Origin: Chimonanthus salicifolius
Lineage: Eukaryota; Streptophyta; Magnoliopsida; Laurales; Calycanthaceae
Reading direction: 5' to 3'
NCBI GenBank assembly: GCA_013350335.1
Contig: CM023534.1
Location: 4,712,001-4,776,000, forward strand
Length of the DNA: 64,000 bases
Shown here: positions 34,234 to 45,050 of the stretch, piece by piece
Position numbering within the stretch: the stretch's first letter is position 1
Layout of the letters: every line of letters begins with the position of its first letter
The notes under the pieces: generated by a model
Told to the model about the DNA's origin: nothing
The model's database searches: none
The model's input: the letters and a program-made list of their open reading frames with translations, nothing else
Made by a program: the position numbers and the translations under genes

Positions 34234-37118
34234 AGAGTTAAGCCAAATTTCTTTCGAATCGGACTCTTCAAAATTTCAGAATTACAAAGCTAAATAACAA
34301 TTTCAACTTCCACCAGATTGATGATGTCATTGTGGAAATGTCCATCCCCAACCAATGAACCAAAACCAAAACTGAGCATTTCATTTATTTCCAAATAATA
34401 GTAGACATAAGGCTGACACCACATAGATAACGTTGTTGTTTGGATGCCCATCCCAACCAAAGGAACCTAACCAAAATTGGACATCAATACAGCTTTCTAC
34501 TCAATATCCAATAAAAATGTATTTCAATCGTATTTGAAATACGGATTTCACAACATATATGATGTTGTTCCTTGTATGCCCTTCCCCAATTAATGGACAA
34601 ATAAAAAATGGGAATTGACAAGCTTTTCAACCAATATCCTACAACTCATCCAAAGTTGAATTTCATAAAAATCTCTTTGAACTCAAAATTAAGAGCCAAG
34701 ACAAATTTCGTTTTAATCGGGCTCTTCGAGCTTTCAAATTTTCAAGCTAAATAACCATTTTTAGTTCCACCAGATTGATGGTGTCATTGTGGAAATGCCC
34801 ATCACCAACAAATGAACCCAAACAAAAATTAGGCATTTCATTGATTTCCATATAATAGAAGATATGGGCCCGACACCACAGTAGACAACAGTGCAGTATG
34901 GATGCCCATCCAAACCAAGGAACCTAACCAAAACAGGACATCAATGCAAATTTCCACTCAATATCTAATAAAAATATATTTCAATCTTATTTGAGATATT
35001 GAAATGCGGTCTTTATAACATCGATGATGATGTTGCTCCTATGCCCTTCCCCAATCAATGGACATAAATAAAAAGTGAGAATTGACAAGTTTTTCAACCA
35101 ATATCCTACAACTCATCCAAAGTTGAATTTCATGAAAATCTCTTTGAACTCAAAATTAAGAGCCAAGACAAATTTCGTTCTAATCGGGCTCCTCGAGGTT
35201 TTAGATTTTCAAGCTAAATAACCATTTTTACTTCCACTAGATTGATAGTGTCATTGTGGAATGCCCATCGCCAACAAATGAACTCAAAAAAAAATTAGGC
35301 ATTTCATTGATTTCCATATAATAGAAAATATGGGCCTGATACCACATAAGACAACCGTGTTGTATAGATGCACATCCAAACCAAGGAACCTAACCAAAAT
35401 TGAGTATCAATACAGATTTTCACTCAATATCTAATAAAAATATATTTCAATCTTATTTGAGATATTGAAATGCGGTCTTTACAACATCCATGATGTTGTT
35501 GCTTCTATGTCCTTCTCCAATCAATGGACATAAACAAAAAATGGACATTGAAAAGCTTTTAAACCAATATCCTACAACTCATATACAGTTGAATTTCATG
35601 AAAATCTCTTTAAACTCAAAATTAAGAGCCAAGCTAAATTTCTTTCGAAACGGACTCTTCAAGCTTTCAGATTTTTGACGTTAATAGCCATCTCTACATC
35701 CACCAAATTGATGACGTCATCGTGGAAATGTCCATCCCCAACTAATGAGCCTAAACAAAAATTGGGTGTTTCATTGATTTTTAATTAATAGTAGATATTG
35801 GCCTAACACCAAATAGAAAACATTGTTGTTTGAATGTCCATCCCAACCAATAAGCCTAAACGAAAATTGGGAATTTCACTAATTTCCACCAAATAGTAGA
35901 AATATTATGTTGTTGCTTGTAAGCCCTTCCCCAATCAATGGACATAAACCAAAAATGGGCATGGTCAAGATTTTGAACCAATATCCTACAACTCATATAC
36001 AATTGAATTTCTTGAAAATCACTTTGAACTCAAAATTAAGAGACGAGCCACATTTCTTTCCAATCGGGCTCATAAGGCTTTCAGAGGTTCAAGTTAAGTA
36101 ACCATTTCTACTACCACCAGATTGATGATGTCATTGTAGAAATGTCCATCCCCAACCAATGAACCTAAACCAAAAATGGGCATTTCATTGATTTCCACTT
36201 AATAGTAGAAATATGATATTGTTGCTTGTATGCCATTCCCCAATCAATGGACATAAACAAAAAAATGGGCATTGACAAGCGTTTTAACCAATATCATACA
36301 ACTCATCAAAAGTTGAATTTCATGGAAATATTTTTGAACTCAAAATTAAGAGTCGAGCTAAATTTCTTTCTAATTAGGCTCTTCAAGCTTTCATATTTTT
36401 TACCTACTTCCACCAAATTGATTATGTCATTGTGGAAATGCCCATCCCCAACCAATGAACCATAACCACATTAGGCATTTCATTGATTTCCACTTAGTAG
36501 TAGATATTGTCCTTACACCACACAGACAACAACGTCGTTTGGATGCCCATCCCGACCAAGGAACCTAACCAAAATTGGACATCAATACAGATTTCCACTC
36601 GATATCCAATAAAAATATATTTCAATCTTATTTGAGATATTGAATTACAGTCTTTACAACATCCATGATGTTGTTGCTTCTATGCCCTTCTCCAGTCAAT
36701 GGACATAACCAAAATAGGCATTGAAAAGCTTTTAAACCAATATCCTACAACTCATCTACAGTTGAATTTCATGATAATCTCTTTAAACTCAAAATTAAGA
36801 GCCAAGGTAAAAAAAAAATCGAATCGGGCTGTTCAAGCTTTCAGATTTCGACCTAAATAGCCATATCTACATCCACCAGATTGATGATGTCATTGTGGAA
36901 ATGCCCATCCCCTTCCAATGAACCTAAACCAAAATTGGGCATTTCATTGACTTCCACTTAATAGTAGATATTGGCCTGACACCACATAGACAATAGTGTT
37001 GTTTGAATGCCCATTCTGACCAAGGAACCTAACCAAAATTGAGCATCAATACGGATTACTACTCAATATCCAATAAAATATATTTCAATCTCATTTGAGA
37101 TATTGAAATATGGTCTTC
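34234..37118. repeat. Satellite block, types A and B mixed, end of array
   Basis: Type B wording returns at 34865-35370 ('acaacagtgcagtatgg'), then type A ('caacattgttgtttg', 'caacaacgtcgtttgg'). Two short units near 35760-36230 have internal deletions. The array ends abruptly within 'gaaatatggtcttca'. Confidence 0.8.
36898..36945. repeat. Module b hairpin: GAAATGCCCA...TGGGCATTTC
   Basis: A 10-bp perfect inverted repeat with a 28-nt loop in one of the least decayed modules. The same stem is seen with nine pairs near 11585. In type B monomers eight outer pairs remain (GAAATGCC / GGCATTTC). Confidence 0.8.
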
Positions 37119-38838
37119 AAATGGTCACAAGACTCTAGGTACAAGCCCGGTGTGTTCTCAATCAACCCATGGTTAGGTCTTACTACTACACAAAGGTATA
37201 GCCAACCGCACCATGCTTCTCTCAGGTACAACTTTACTCACTCTAGGGAGTTGAAACATTAACAACTTACTCAAATCAAGTCCCATAACCAACACCCCTC
37301 GTGGTCCTACCACGGCCTCACAATCACTCCGCTCCATAAGTACCCACACTGTACTGAGGGGAGTCTCTATGTCCTAATGTAGCCTAGTATCCATGTCCTT
37401 CTAGCATCCGACCAATCACTAACTACATCTACCCATGCACGCCAATTACATCTATGCATGTTATATTCATCTCACGAAATAACGTAATCAACATTTCATC
37501 GCAACACGTTATTATCTAATATCTTTAACATGCATATCTACAACATATCATCTTGTTATCATCCCAAACACACAGCATGTTATCATGTAAGATGATCAAA
37601 CGTAATATCACTAAGCATAATTATCATGCTATTTCAACAATTCATTATTTTATGCAATATAGTTCATCCAAACGACATGAATGCATCTGGGTGGTCCCTT
37701 CCCACGTAATCTATCGCAATAGTTTCACCCTTGCCAGGTGGCTCATATAAATAAAGGGTCCTCTCCCCGTAGCATTCCATGTCCACACAGGTATATAGAA
37801 AGAATATGCAATATGCATGTGTTAAATAAGTGTAAGTGTTCCCTCACCTAACTGTTGGTGAAATCCGTGTATTAAATAATCTGGCCTAGTTGGATTGAAG
37901 GAAGCTCCCATTTGCTGCAAACCTATTTTGGAAAACCAAACTTTAGTTTTATTTTATCTATTCTTAACCACCAACTTGGCGTTCAAAGCATGAAACAATA
38001 AGTTCAAAAGGTTTGGAAATTTAAATTGATGAAAGACTAACAAATCAATCCCCCTATACCATGAATAAATCATTTAAACCATTTTCCTTTTGCAAAGGTC
38101 GGCAAATAAAGCAAAGAATCCCAACGAAATGAGTGCGTCTTGAGAAAGTAAAGCATGCTTGAATAAACCAATGTCAATGGGGGTATTCCTTACCAAATTC
38201 TAACAAAACCAGATTTGAGAGTGAGAATCAATAAGCCATTTAGAATAAATGGGATAAGTAGTGAACATTTAAAAGAAAATTTAAAATCTAAACAGTTCAC
38301 TAATTATACAAAACCTTGGTACTTTGTAAAAGTAGCTAATGGTGGGTTGGGTTATCAAATACTTTGATCCAATAAAACAATGAAAGGAAAGATAATCAAA
38401 TAACTAAATGTGATATCTCAATAAATAGGGTAAAGGTTGAAATGACTTGAAAAGGTTGAGGCAACTGCGTACCACTTGGTACCACGCTGGGTTAGACTGA
38501 TCAGGTCTCTCAAGCGGTTGACTGGAACAAAAGGAATCCGATGTTGGTAAAAGGGACTGCTAGGGCAGGGATCAACCAAGACGATTTGGGAAGTTTACTC
38601 AGACGTTGTGAGCAACTGAGGTCGAAGGAAGACTGCAACAAGAAGGGATGGAAGAGCAAGATTGAACAGCAGGTACGTAGGCTTGAGGAGGGGCTGGCTT
38701 GATCAAATATTGGAGATAAAACAAAGAGAAAGGCATGGAAAGGGGACAGATGTGCATCTACAGGACCCAAACAGACCCTATTTAGTCCCCAACATCAAAG
38801 GTTTCAGGATCAGTCCCCATTGACAGAAATCAACCCCA
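37119..38838. other. Unique stretch, possibly LTR-retrotransposon debris
   Basis: The part 37120-37790 ('ccctcgtggtcctaccacgg', 'cccacactgtactgagggg') and its continuation to 38520 have the C-rich, repeat-poor texture of a Ty3-type LTR read backwards. I found no paired LTR, primer site or protein domain, so this is only a suggestion. A minus-strand frame at 38510-38770 shows no motif. Confidence 0.3.
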
Positions 38839-38962
38839 GTACACGCACACACACGCACACACACACACACATATATACATACATGCCAAAATGTACATCC
38901 ATTTCTACACACACACACATATATAGATATATACATACATGCCAAAATGCACATCCATTTCT
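38839..38962. repeat. (AC)n/(AT)n microsatellite within a two-copy duplication
   Basis: AC repeats pass into 'atatatacatacatgccaaa' and 'catccatttct'. The same order recurs from about 38907, with 'atatagatatatacatacat' in the second copy. The translated frames over this stretch are low-complexity artefacts. Confidence 0.9.
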
Positions 38963-39148
38963 TAAAGGAAGGAGTGGTGAAGGGCAAGTCGAGGACTCAC
39001 CAATTGAAGAGCTACTGACGGTGTAATCGCAGGGATAAGGAGTGAAACTCGTCCAAGGCTGCTGGGTGGCGACGGCAACTGTGGGGAAGAAGAAGATGAG
39101 AAGGGCCAGAGAGATGTGAAGAAAGGACTCCCGCGCTATGGATGCACT

Positions 39149-39908
39149 GGACTCCTTTCTTCATCTCTCTCGCCCGTGTAACCCCTCCAAAATTGAAAGA
39201 ACCCTAATCATTTCCCATCGATATCGGTACCCCCATCCAAACGAGAGAAGCGCCAGAGTCCTTCTTCATCTCTCCCGCGCGGTAACCCCTCCAAAATTAA
39301 CCCCCATCCAAACGGAGCCCTAGGAGAAGCGCTGGAGTCCTTTCTTCCGAACGCAGCCCTAGGAGAGAACCCTAATCATTTCCCATCGATATCGGTTCCT
39401 CATTGCACTCCTTTTCTTCACATGTCTCTCGCCCGGGTAACCCCTCCAAAATTTACCCCCATCGAAACGCAGCCCTAGGAGAAGCAAACGCAGCCCTAGG
39501 AAAGAACCCTAATCATTTCCATCGATATCGGTACCCCATCGGACTCCTTTCTTCATCTCTCTCGCCCGTGTAACCCCTCCAAAATTAAAAGAACCCTAAT
39601 CATTTCCCATCGATATCGGTAACCCCATCCAAACGCAGCCCTAGAAGAAGCGCCGGAGTCTTTCTTCATCTCTCTCGCGCGGTAACCCCTCCAAATGTAA
39701 CCCCCACCCAAACGGAACCCTAGGAGAAGCGCCGGAGTCCTTTCTTCCGAATGCAGTCCTAGGAGAAGCGCCGGAGTCCTTTCTTCCGAATGCAGTCCTA
39801 GGAGAGAACCCTAAATCCCTAATCATCTCCCTCGATATCGATTTCTCATTGCACTCGTTTTCTTCACACGTCTCTCGCCCAGGTAACCCCTCCAAAATTT
39901 ACCCCCAT
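39149..39908. repeat. ~392-bp tandem duplication with internal sub-repeats
   Basis: 'ggactcctttcttcatctct', then 'cgcccgtgtaacccctcc', 'agaaccctaatcatttccc' and 'atcgatatcggta' start at 39149 and again at 39541. Shorter pieces ('gcagccctaggagaagc', 'aacccctccaaaattt') recur several times inside each copy. The second copy has an extra ~39-bp doubling at about 39725-39800. The words resemble plant 5' leaders, including the telo-box-like 'gaaccctaaat', so a gene's leader may have been amplified. No coding frame follows. Confidence 0.8.
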
Positions 39909-41660
39909 AAAAATCGCAGTCTAGGGTTAAAGTCGGGCAAGGGGTCATCAAATAGATAAAAGGAAATTAAAAAAAAAAAGGGGTGAAAATTGGACTAAAG
40001 TCGGGTCACGCGCAATAATTAACTAAAAGTAAGTTTTAAAAACAAAAAATCAAAATTTAGAAATTTTAATTCCAATTTGTCAAAATAAAATCGCGTGCAA
40101 AGTCAATGTTTTAAAAATTGGTTAAATAAAGTTTAATTTTGTTCAACCCTAGTCAAATCCAGTTAAATATGTGCCATAATTGTTGTTATAAATAATAATA
40201 AATATTTAATTGATTAGTTGAAATAAAATTTAAAGCAAAAAATATTTTTTCTATAAATTAAATATAACTTTTACTATTAAAAAATAAATAAAAATTGAAT
40301 TTTAGGTTCAAATTTGATCTACTTGTTGCTTACTTTATTTGATTTTAATCCAACATTATTTTCTTATAAATCATCTTAAAATAATTAAAAAAATACACCA
40401 TATGTAGTTATTTATATAATAACTAATCTCATAATATTATTATAAAATATAAATGGACAATAAATAGAAATATAATTATGCTTTATTTGAATCACCCATT
40501 TCATAAATTTACATCAAATGAAAAAGCTTAAAACAAATTGGAAATTTTCATTTAACTAATTTAGATAACTATGTTTTATTTGGGTTGGATTTTTTGCCTC
40601 CCATGTATTATATTTATAATAAAAATAAATGAGATTAGAAAAAAAATATATGAATTTAAAAGCTCTAAAAAGTGTTCAAAAAACATATTTATGTAAATCA
40701 TATTGATGTAGTCACCTGTCAAATAAGTCTAATTGTAAGAGACTTATCAATCATTTGATGACATGTCTGGCATGCTTTCTTGGTATTTCTCATTGACCTA
40801 ACTTATATTTATATAGCAAATAATTTATTTAATGAAATTAGTTTTAGAAAGTCTAATTAATTTAACGTGTCTTTTTTATACATAATTAAATAAATATTCT
40901 ATTATTGTCATCATTATAGTTCAAGACCTCATCTTAGTTACATTATATTAGTATTTTCTATTTTGAAAACCTTAGTTATTTCTTATAAGTAGTATGAGTG
41001 CAATTCGAGCATATGGGTCGAATTAAGAGTTAAATTTTAGTTGTCTATATGTAATTCGAGTCATTATTTTTCAACTCAATTTATATTTAGTCTAATCTAA
41101 TAGCTTATGATCTAACTCAATTTCAAAAATCTTGTCCCTTTTTAAATCAGGCCAACTAATTCTAGTAAAGTTAAATTTAAACATGTGTCAACTCATGTAA
41201 TTAAGTGAATCATTGACTTTATATTTATACTATATCAGTATGTTTCATAAAACAAGTCTAGACTACTAAAATTTAATCACTGTGAAAATGATTAATTCTA
41301 AAAAAGACTAAATAATTTGGGAGCTTCCAAAAAAATCATACGCTTAATTTTTGGATGAAAATTTTGGGATAGAAACTTTCAGTGGAAGTTTTTATATAAA
41401 GAAAAAAACAAAACAGGGAATGAGACGGACGAATTTGAGTGAGAGACAGAAGAGCCCTGAGAGAGAAAAATTCACAATTTGTATCTCATGTCTCTTTTCA
41501 TCTAGTAGAATTTTTGGATTGTTGTAGATGTAAATTCCAACCAAACTACGTAAAATTTGTGTTTCTGTTGTTGATGATTGTTTATCACTGCCGTTTGATT
41601 AATCGAGTAAATTCCGATGCGCTTAGTATTTAGATGATCAGTGATGGTAATTCACATTGG
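39909..41660. other. AT-rich intergenic stretch
   Basis: Very AT-rich, with no repeat partner or gene recognised. A short frame at 41439-41633 lacks any known motif. Confidence 0.5.
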
Positions 41661-41770
41661 ATAGTTACTTGGTCGGAATTTTTAGAATCAGACTTGAGGT
41701 CTTAAATTCCATTTCTCAACTTACTTGAAATACGACTCGTGTGGATAATTTTGCATATGTGACCTCCACT
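41661..41770 (+). mobile_element. SINE fragment
   Basis: 'gacttgaggtcttaaattcc' followed by 'ctcaacttacttgaaatac' and 'gact.gtgtgg' parallels the body of the SINE at 56134-56319 ('gactaagaggtcttgggttt', 'ctcaaacttacttgatacac', 'ggcttgtaagtgg'). No clear target duplication or tail is seen, as the TIR element at 41775 starts immediately after it. Confidence 0.45.
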
Positions 41771-41774
41771 CTAA

Positions 41775-43142
41775 GGCTGCGTTTGAATGGGGGTAAGCTC
41801 CGTTACCCCCTTTTACCCTTGTTTGGTAATAAAGGAGTGAAGGTAAAAATTCAAAATTTTACCCCTCCCCCTTCTTTTCTGAATACGCCTTGGAGCATGG
41901 GGGTTTTCATGAAACCCTTGCCCCTTTTTATCCCTCTTTTATCCCTCTTTGCACCTATGGAGCAAAAATATTTTAGAATATTTTGTAATTGATGAATATT
42001 ATTTATTAATTATGTTTCATAATTTTTTGTCTATATTATATGGATTTAATAAAAAATGTTAATAAATTACCCTCCATATCCCCTCTTTGCAAATATGGAG
42101 CAAAACTATTTTAAAATATTTTTAATTGATGAATATTATTTAATAATTATGTTTAATATTTTTTATTATATAACTTTAGTAAAAATTATTAATTCTAATA
42201 AACTCTCTTTGCCCTTCTTTACCCCTCTAAACCATTTTTACTCTTTTTACCCCTCTTTACCCTCGTTTACCCCTCTTTGCACCTATTACCCTTCTTTATC
42301 CCTCTTTGTACCTGTTACCCTTATTTACCCCTCTTTGCACCTATTACCCTTCTTTACCCTTCTAAACCCTCTTTACCCCCTTTGCACCTATTACCCTTAT
42401 TTACCCCTCTAAACCCTCTTTTCCCTTATCTACTCCTCTTTACCCCTATTTGCACTTATTACTCTTTTTTATCCCTCTTTATCCCCCTTTACCTCTCTTT
42501 GCACCTATTACCTTTCTTTACCCCTTTAAACCTTAATTACCCTCTTTGTACCTATAGAGCAAAAATATTTTAAAATATTTTTAATTGATAAATATTATTT
42601 AATAATTATGTTCTATTGTTTTTATATTATATGAATTTAATAAAATTATATATTCTAATAGAGTTGTTAATATATTACCCCTCTTTACCCCCCTCTTTGC
42701 ACATATGGAACAAAAATATTTTAAAATATTTTTTAATTGATGATATTATTTAGTAATCATGTTTTATTATTTTTTATATTATATGAATTTAATAAAATTG
42801 TTAATATATTACCCTCTTTGTACCTATGGAGCAAAAATATTTAAAATATTTTTTAGTTGATGACTATTATTTAATAACTATGTTTTATAAATTTTATTTT
42901 TATTTTTTATTATATTGAATTTAATAAAAAAATATTAATTCTAATAAAATTATTAATATATCAGGTTAACTCTGGTTATAGTTACCAAATAAGATTTTTT
43001 ACCCTTAAGCGTCAGTTATTACTTTACTATTGCAATTACCAAACAAGATAAGGGTGACCTCTATTTAAGAGTGACCCCTACTCAAGGATGACCCTACTCA
43101 CAAGTAACCCTTTTAAATTTACCCCTCATCCCAACACAGGCC
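41775..43142. mobile_element. PIF/Harbinger-like non-autonomous TIR element (1368 bp)
   Basis: The left end reads 'ggctgcgtttgaatgggggt' after TAA. The right end, reverse-complemented, reads 'ggcctgtgttgggatgaggg', and TAA follows the element. The three-base TWA-type duplication and the GGCxTGTTTGG-like ends fit PIF/Harbinger (Tourist-like) elements. The interior has no transposase. It is filled with CTTTACCCCT-type repeats and several copies of 'gcaaaaatattttaaaata'. Confidence 0.7.
42200..42560. repeat. CTTTACCCCT-type minisatellite inside the TIR element
   Basis: Dozens of variants of 'ctctttacccctctttgcac' and 'ctattacccttctttac' in tandem. They give long frames rich in proline, leucine and tyrosine that are artefacts of the repeat. 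Confidence 0.85.
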
Positions 43143-43715
43143 TAAGTACACCAATAACATGGAGTGAAAAATATAAGAAGGATTTGCCTGCTGTAATCAA
43201 GAATGAACTTGTACATGTTGTGTATTATAACCCCTGTTATTCTAGTTTTGAGGCAAATTTTCATCCCCAGAGTAAATTCAAAATTTAAATAACATAAAAA
43301 TTGAATCTTACGTTTTTACTGAATTGTGTCCAATATATTTTGTTTCATTTGTAAAAAATCAGTTTTGAAACGAGTCTTATATTCGATTCTCACTCTACAT
43401 CATTGACTCACTCCATGTAAATTTAGTGAGTGTGTACGGATTGAGAAGCTTACATATGGCACAAAAATTAATAGAGTGAAGCACTTGTTTTAAGGTTTAA
43501 ATACATAGAGCGTATTTTCAAGCATAAGGCAGATAAAAAAGGTTATTACTATCTCATGAGTGGTAACATCTTTTTCATGAATTGGTGTTGTGACACTTAA
43601 AAAATTATTTGGACTCACTAAATAATTCACTTTTATAAAAATGATCTGCTGAATACAGATGGATCAATCGATTTTAATCTAAATAGATCAACTAAATGAT
43701 CCATCCAAAATAGTC
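43143..43715. other. Intergenic stretch
   Basis: No gene is seen. The part 43365-43470 has SINE-like wording ('gagtcttatattcgattctc') but cannot be bounded. Confidence 0.4.
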
Positions 43716-43870
43716 TAGGCATGTAAACGGACCTAGGTCCGGCCCGGCCTGATTATTGGCAAAACGGATCGGATCCTAGAGTCAGTTTACTATTCACGGA
43801 CGGTCCGCTAAGAGTCCGATAGTTTTTTAATGGGCTGCGGACGGTGTGAAAGCCCGTCGGACGGTCCGTG
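43716..43870. mobile_element. GGACC-rich MITE-like element, copy 2
   Basis: 'taggcatgtaaacggaccta' and 'ggtccggcccggcctg', then 'acggacggtccg' and 'gggctgcggacgg', parallel the element at 3362-3529 (reverse orientation) and 61685. No intact opposite end or target duplication is visible. Confidence 0.5.
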
Positions 43871-43875
43871 AATTA

Positions 43876-44045
43876 GGGAAGCCTGAAGCCCTAACTATCG
43901 TTTCTGACTCTTCCGCTCCTCCACCCTTTGTCTCTTCTCTTCTCTTGCCGCTCTCTTATCTCTTGATATGCCTCGCCGCTCTCAAAGATCTCTCTCGCTG
44001 CTCTCTCTCTCGCTCTGCCTCTCACGCTCTCCGCCTATCACAGCG
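43876..44045 (+). other. Leader-like exon with strong splice donor
   Basis: A pyrimidine-rich stretch ('gccctaac' then many CTCT runs) typical of a plant 5' leader ends in 'cacagcg' followed by GTAAGT, a near-perfect donor. An ATG at 43969 opens a short serine- and arginine-rich frame (MPRRSQRSLSLLSLSL) that could run through the donor. It may be the first exon of the locus that holds the two CURT1 exons downstream, but the connecting exon encoding the mature N-terminus was not found. Confidence 0.4.
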
Positions 44046-44781
44046 GTAAGTTCTCTGGGTCTCTTTCTCTCTCTTTCTAGGTCCTTTTTTTCCCTTCACC
44101 AATTTCTATTCACGTGTTGCCAATGCAACGATGGTGAATGGGCTTGTTCTCTCGTGGGTTGGCTAGATATAACCAAAACTGGTTTCCTGCAGTATGTTGA
44201 CCCTCTTTTGAAATGGGACTTGGATGATTTCAGTGTTGTGCTTGGAGGGCGGGGGATTTACATCTGTGTGGATCCCTTTGCCCATAATCTCAGTTTCCCT
44301 TCGTTTCTAATTTCCCTTATTGGTTTCTCTTTCTCTCACTTTAAATTTTCTTGCCATTGTTTTTACTAGATTAGATCTTGATCTATTGCTAGCTTCTTAT
44401 ACTTGTTTCGGCTTTAATCGCTGTGATGAAAATCTGTTGGTGTATCAAAGAAGAAGAGAATCTCTTCTTTGGTGATGGCAACACGATCCTCTAAGAAGTT
44501 CTGAGCGATATGTATATTCTAAAAGTTTTGTCTTTTTATGATTGAATTGGTTGGGGAAGGCGAGGTGATGAGATTCATGTCTGTCAAACCCATAGCGAGA
44601 GAAAATCACTATTGTCATATATGCATATTCCTGTTAATCATTTTGCACGGAAATGTACCAACATGATGGATACATATGTAATTGTTTCATTATTGGTCTC
44701 TCTCTCTACGTCTATCTCTCTCTATCTCGGTCTCTCTCTGTTAATTAGCTTCAAGAAAATATGTAATTGTTTATTTGGCAG
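44046..44781 (+). other. Intron-like sequence upstream of the CURT1 exon
   Basis: T-rich, intron-like DNA between a donor at 44046 and an acceptor at 44781. The exon expected here (with the AW-K-EDKYA region of CURT1 proteins) was not found. The frames at 43968-44369 and 44612-44842 show no motif. Confidence 0.35.
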
Positions 44782-44825
44782 TAGCAGGAGTTATTGTTCT
44801 CTGGGGCTCTACAGGGTTGATCACG
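44782..44825 (+). pseudogene. CURT1: CURT1-like (CAAD domain) exon, first of two
   Basis: CURT1 proteins are small two-helix thylakoid membrane proteins that curve grana margins. This 44-bp exon follows an acceptor 'tttatttggcag' and ends at GT ('acg' then 'gtgaat'). With one base from the preceding exon it encodes V-AGVIVLWGSTGLIT, matching the first membrane helix of CURT1B-type proteins (AGVVALWGS.GMIS). It is in frame with the next exon at 45009. Only these two exons were found, so the locus is a fragment or a gene too diverged elsewhere to recognise. Retained introns point to DNA-level duplication, not retroposition. Confidence 0.72.
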
Positions 44826-45008
44826 GTGAATTTCCATTTTGATTCATAAATATTGTTTTAGCATAAACTAGTTAATACGTGTTCGAATCACATTTGATGT
44901 TGGCATGAGTTCTGTAGTTAACCTTCTTATCTCCTATCCAAGAACCTTTTGTCGATGATCTTACAACAAGTACTGAAGAGATGCACCATTTTCCTGTTCT
45001 TTATGCAG

Positions 45009-45050
45009 GCAATTGATAAGCTTCCTTCACTCCCTGGTGTTCTTGAACTT
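45009..45050 (+). pseudogene. CURT1: CURT1-like (CAAD domain) exon, second of two
   Basis: A 42-bp exon between an acceptor 'ctttatgcag' and a donor 'gtaaatt'. It encodes AIDKLPSLPGVLEL, the hallmark loop of CURT1B-type proteins that follows the first helix, normally continuing VGIGYTGWF. That next exon was sought as far as 45980 and not seen. Both exons keep frame and splice sites, so the copy is either young or under some constraint. Confidence 0.78.

Larger units (their letters stand above)
10363..37118. repeat. Complex satellite array, ~465-bp monomer, about 45 units
   Basis: The same ordered landmarks recur throughout: 'caatcaatggacataaa', 'ccaatatcctacaactcat', 'ttgaatttcatgaaaatctc', 'aaattaagagccaag', 'ttcaagctaaata', 'cattgtggaaatgccc', 'ttcattgatttcca', 'gacaccacata', 'aaggaacctaacc', 'tttccactcaatat', 'tttgagatattgaaat'. 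In the regular part the spacing is 462-467 bp, for example between 21156 and 21623. Within one monomer three related modules recur (see the hairpin entries). A longer monomer variant with additional modules is seen at about 10390-10730, 11640-11950 and 32920-33230. The array is interrupted by an LTR, purine-rich blocks and a LINE. No monomer carries a gene. Confidence 0.95.

Noticed and set aside
10363..37118. CRISPR-like or prokaryotic repeat array
   Set aside because: The repeat is 465 bp and continuous, without unique spacers, and the surroundings are plant nuclear DNA.
37119..38520. Complete Ty3-type LTR retrotransposon
   Set aside because: The texture suggests LTR debris, but no second LTR, target duplication, primer site or polyprotein motif could be shown.
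38778..39026. Frames rich in Cys/Val or Thr/His
   Set aside because: Translations of the (AC)n/(AT)n microsatellite.
42056..42573. 118- and 98-codon frames rich in Pro, Leu and Tyr
   Set aside because: They are overlapping frames across the CTTTACCCCT minisatellite, open only because the repeat lacks stops.
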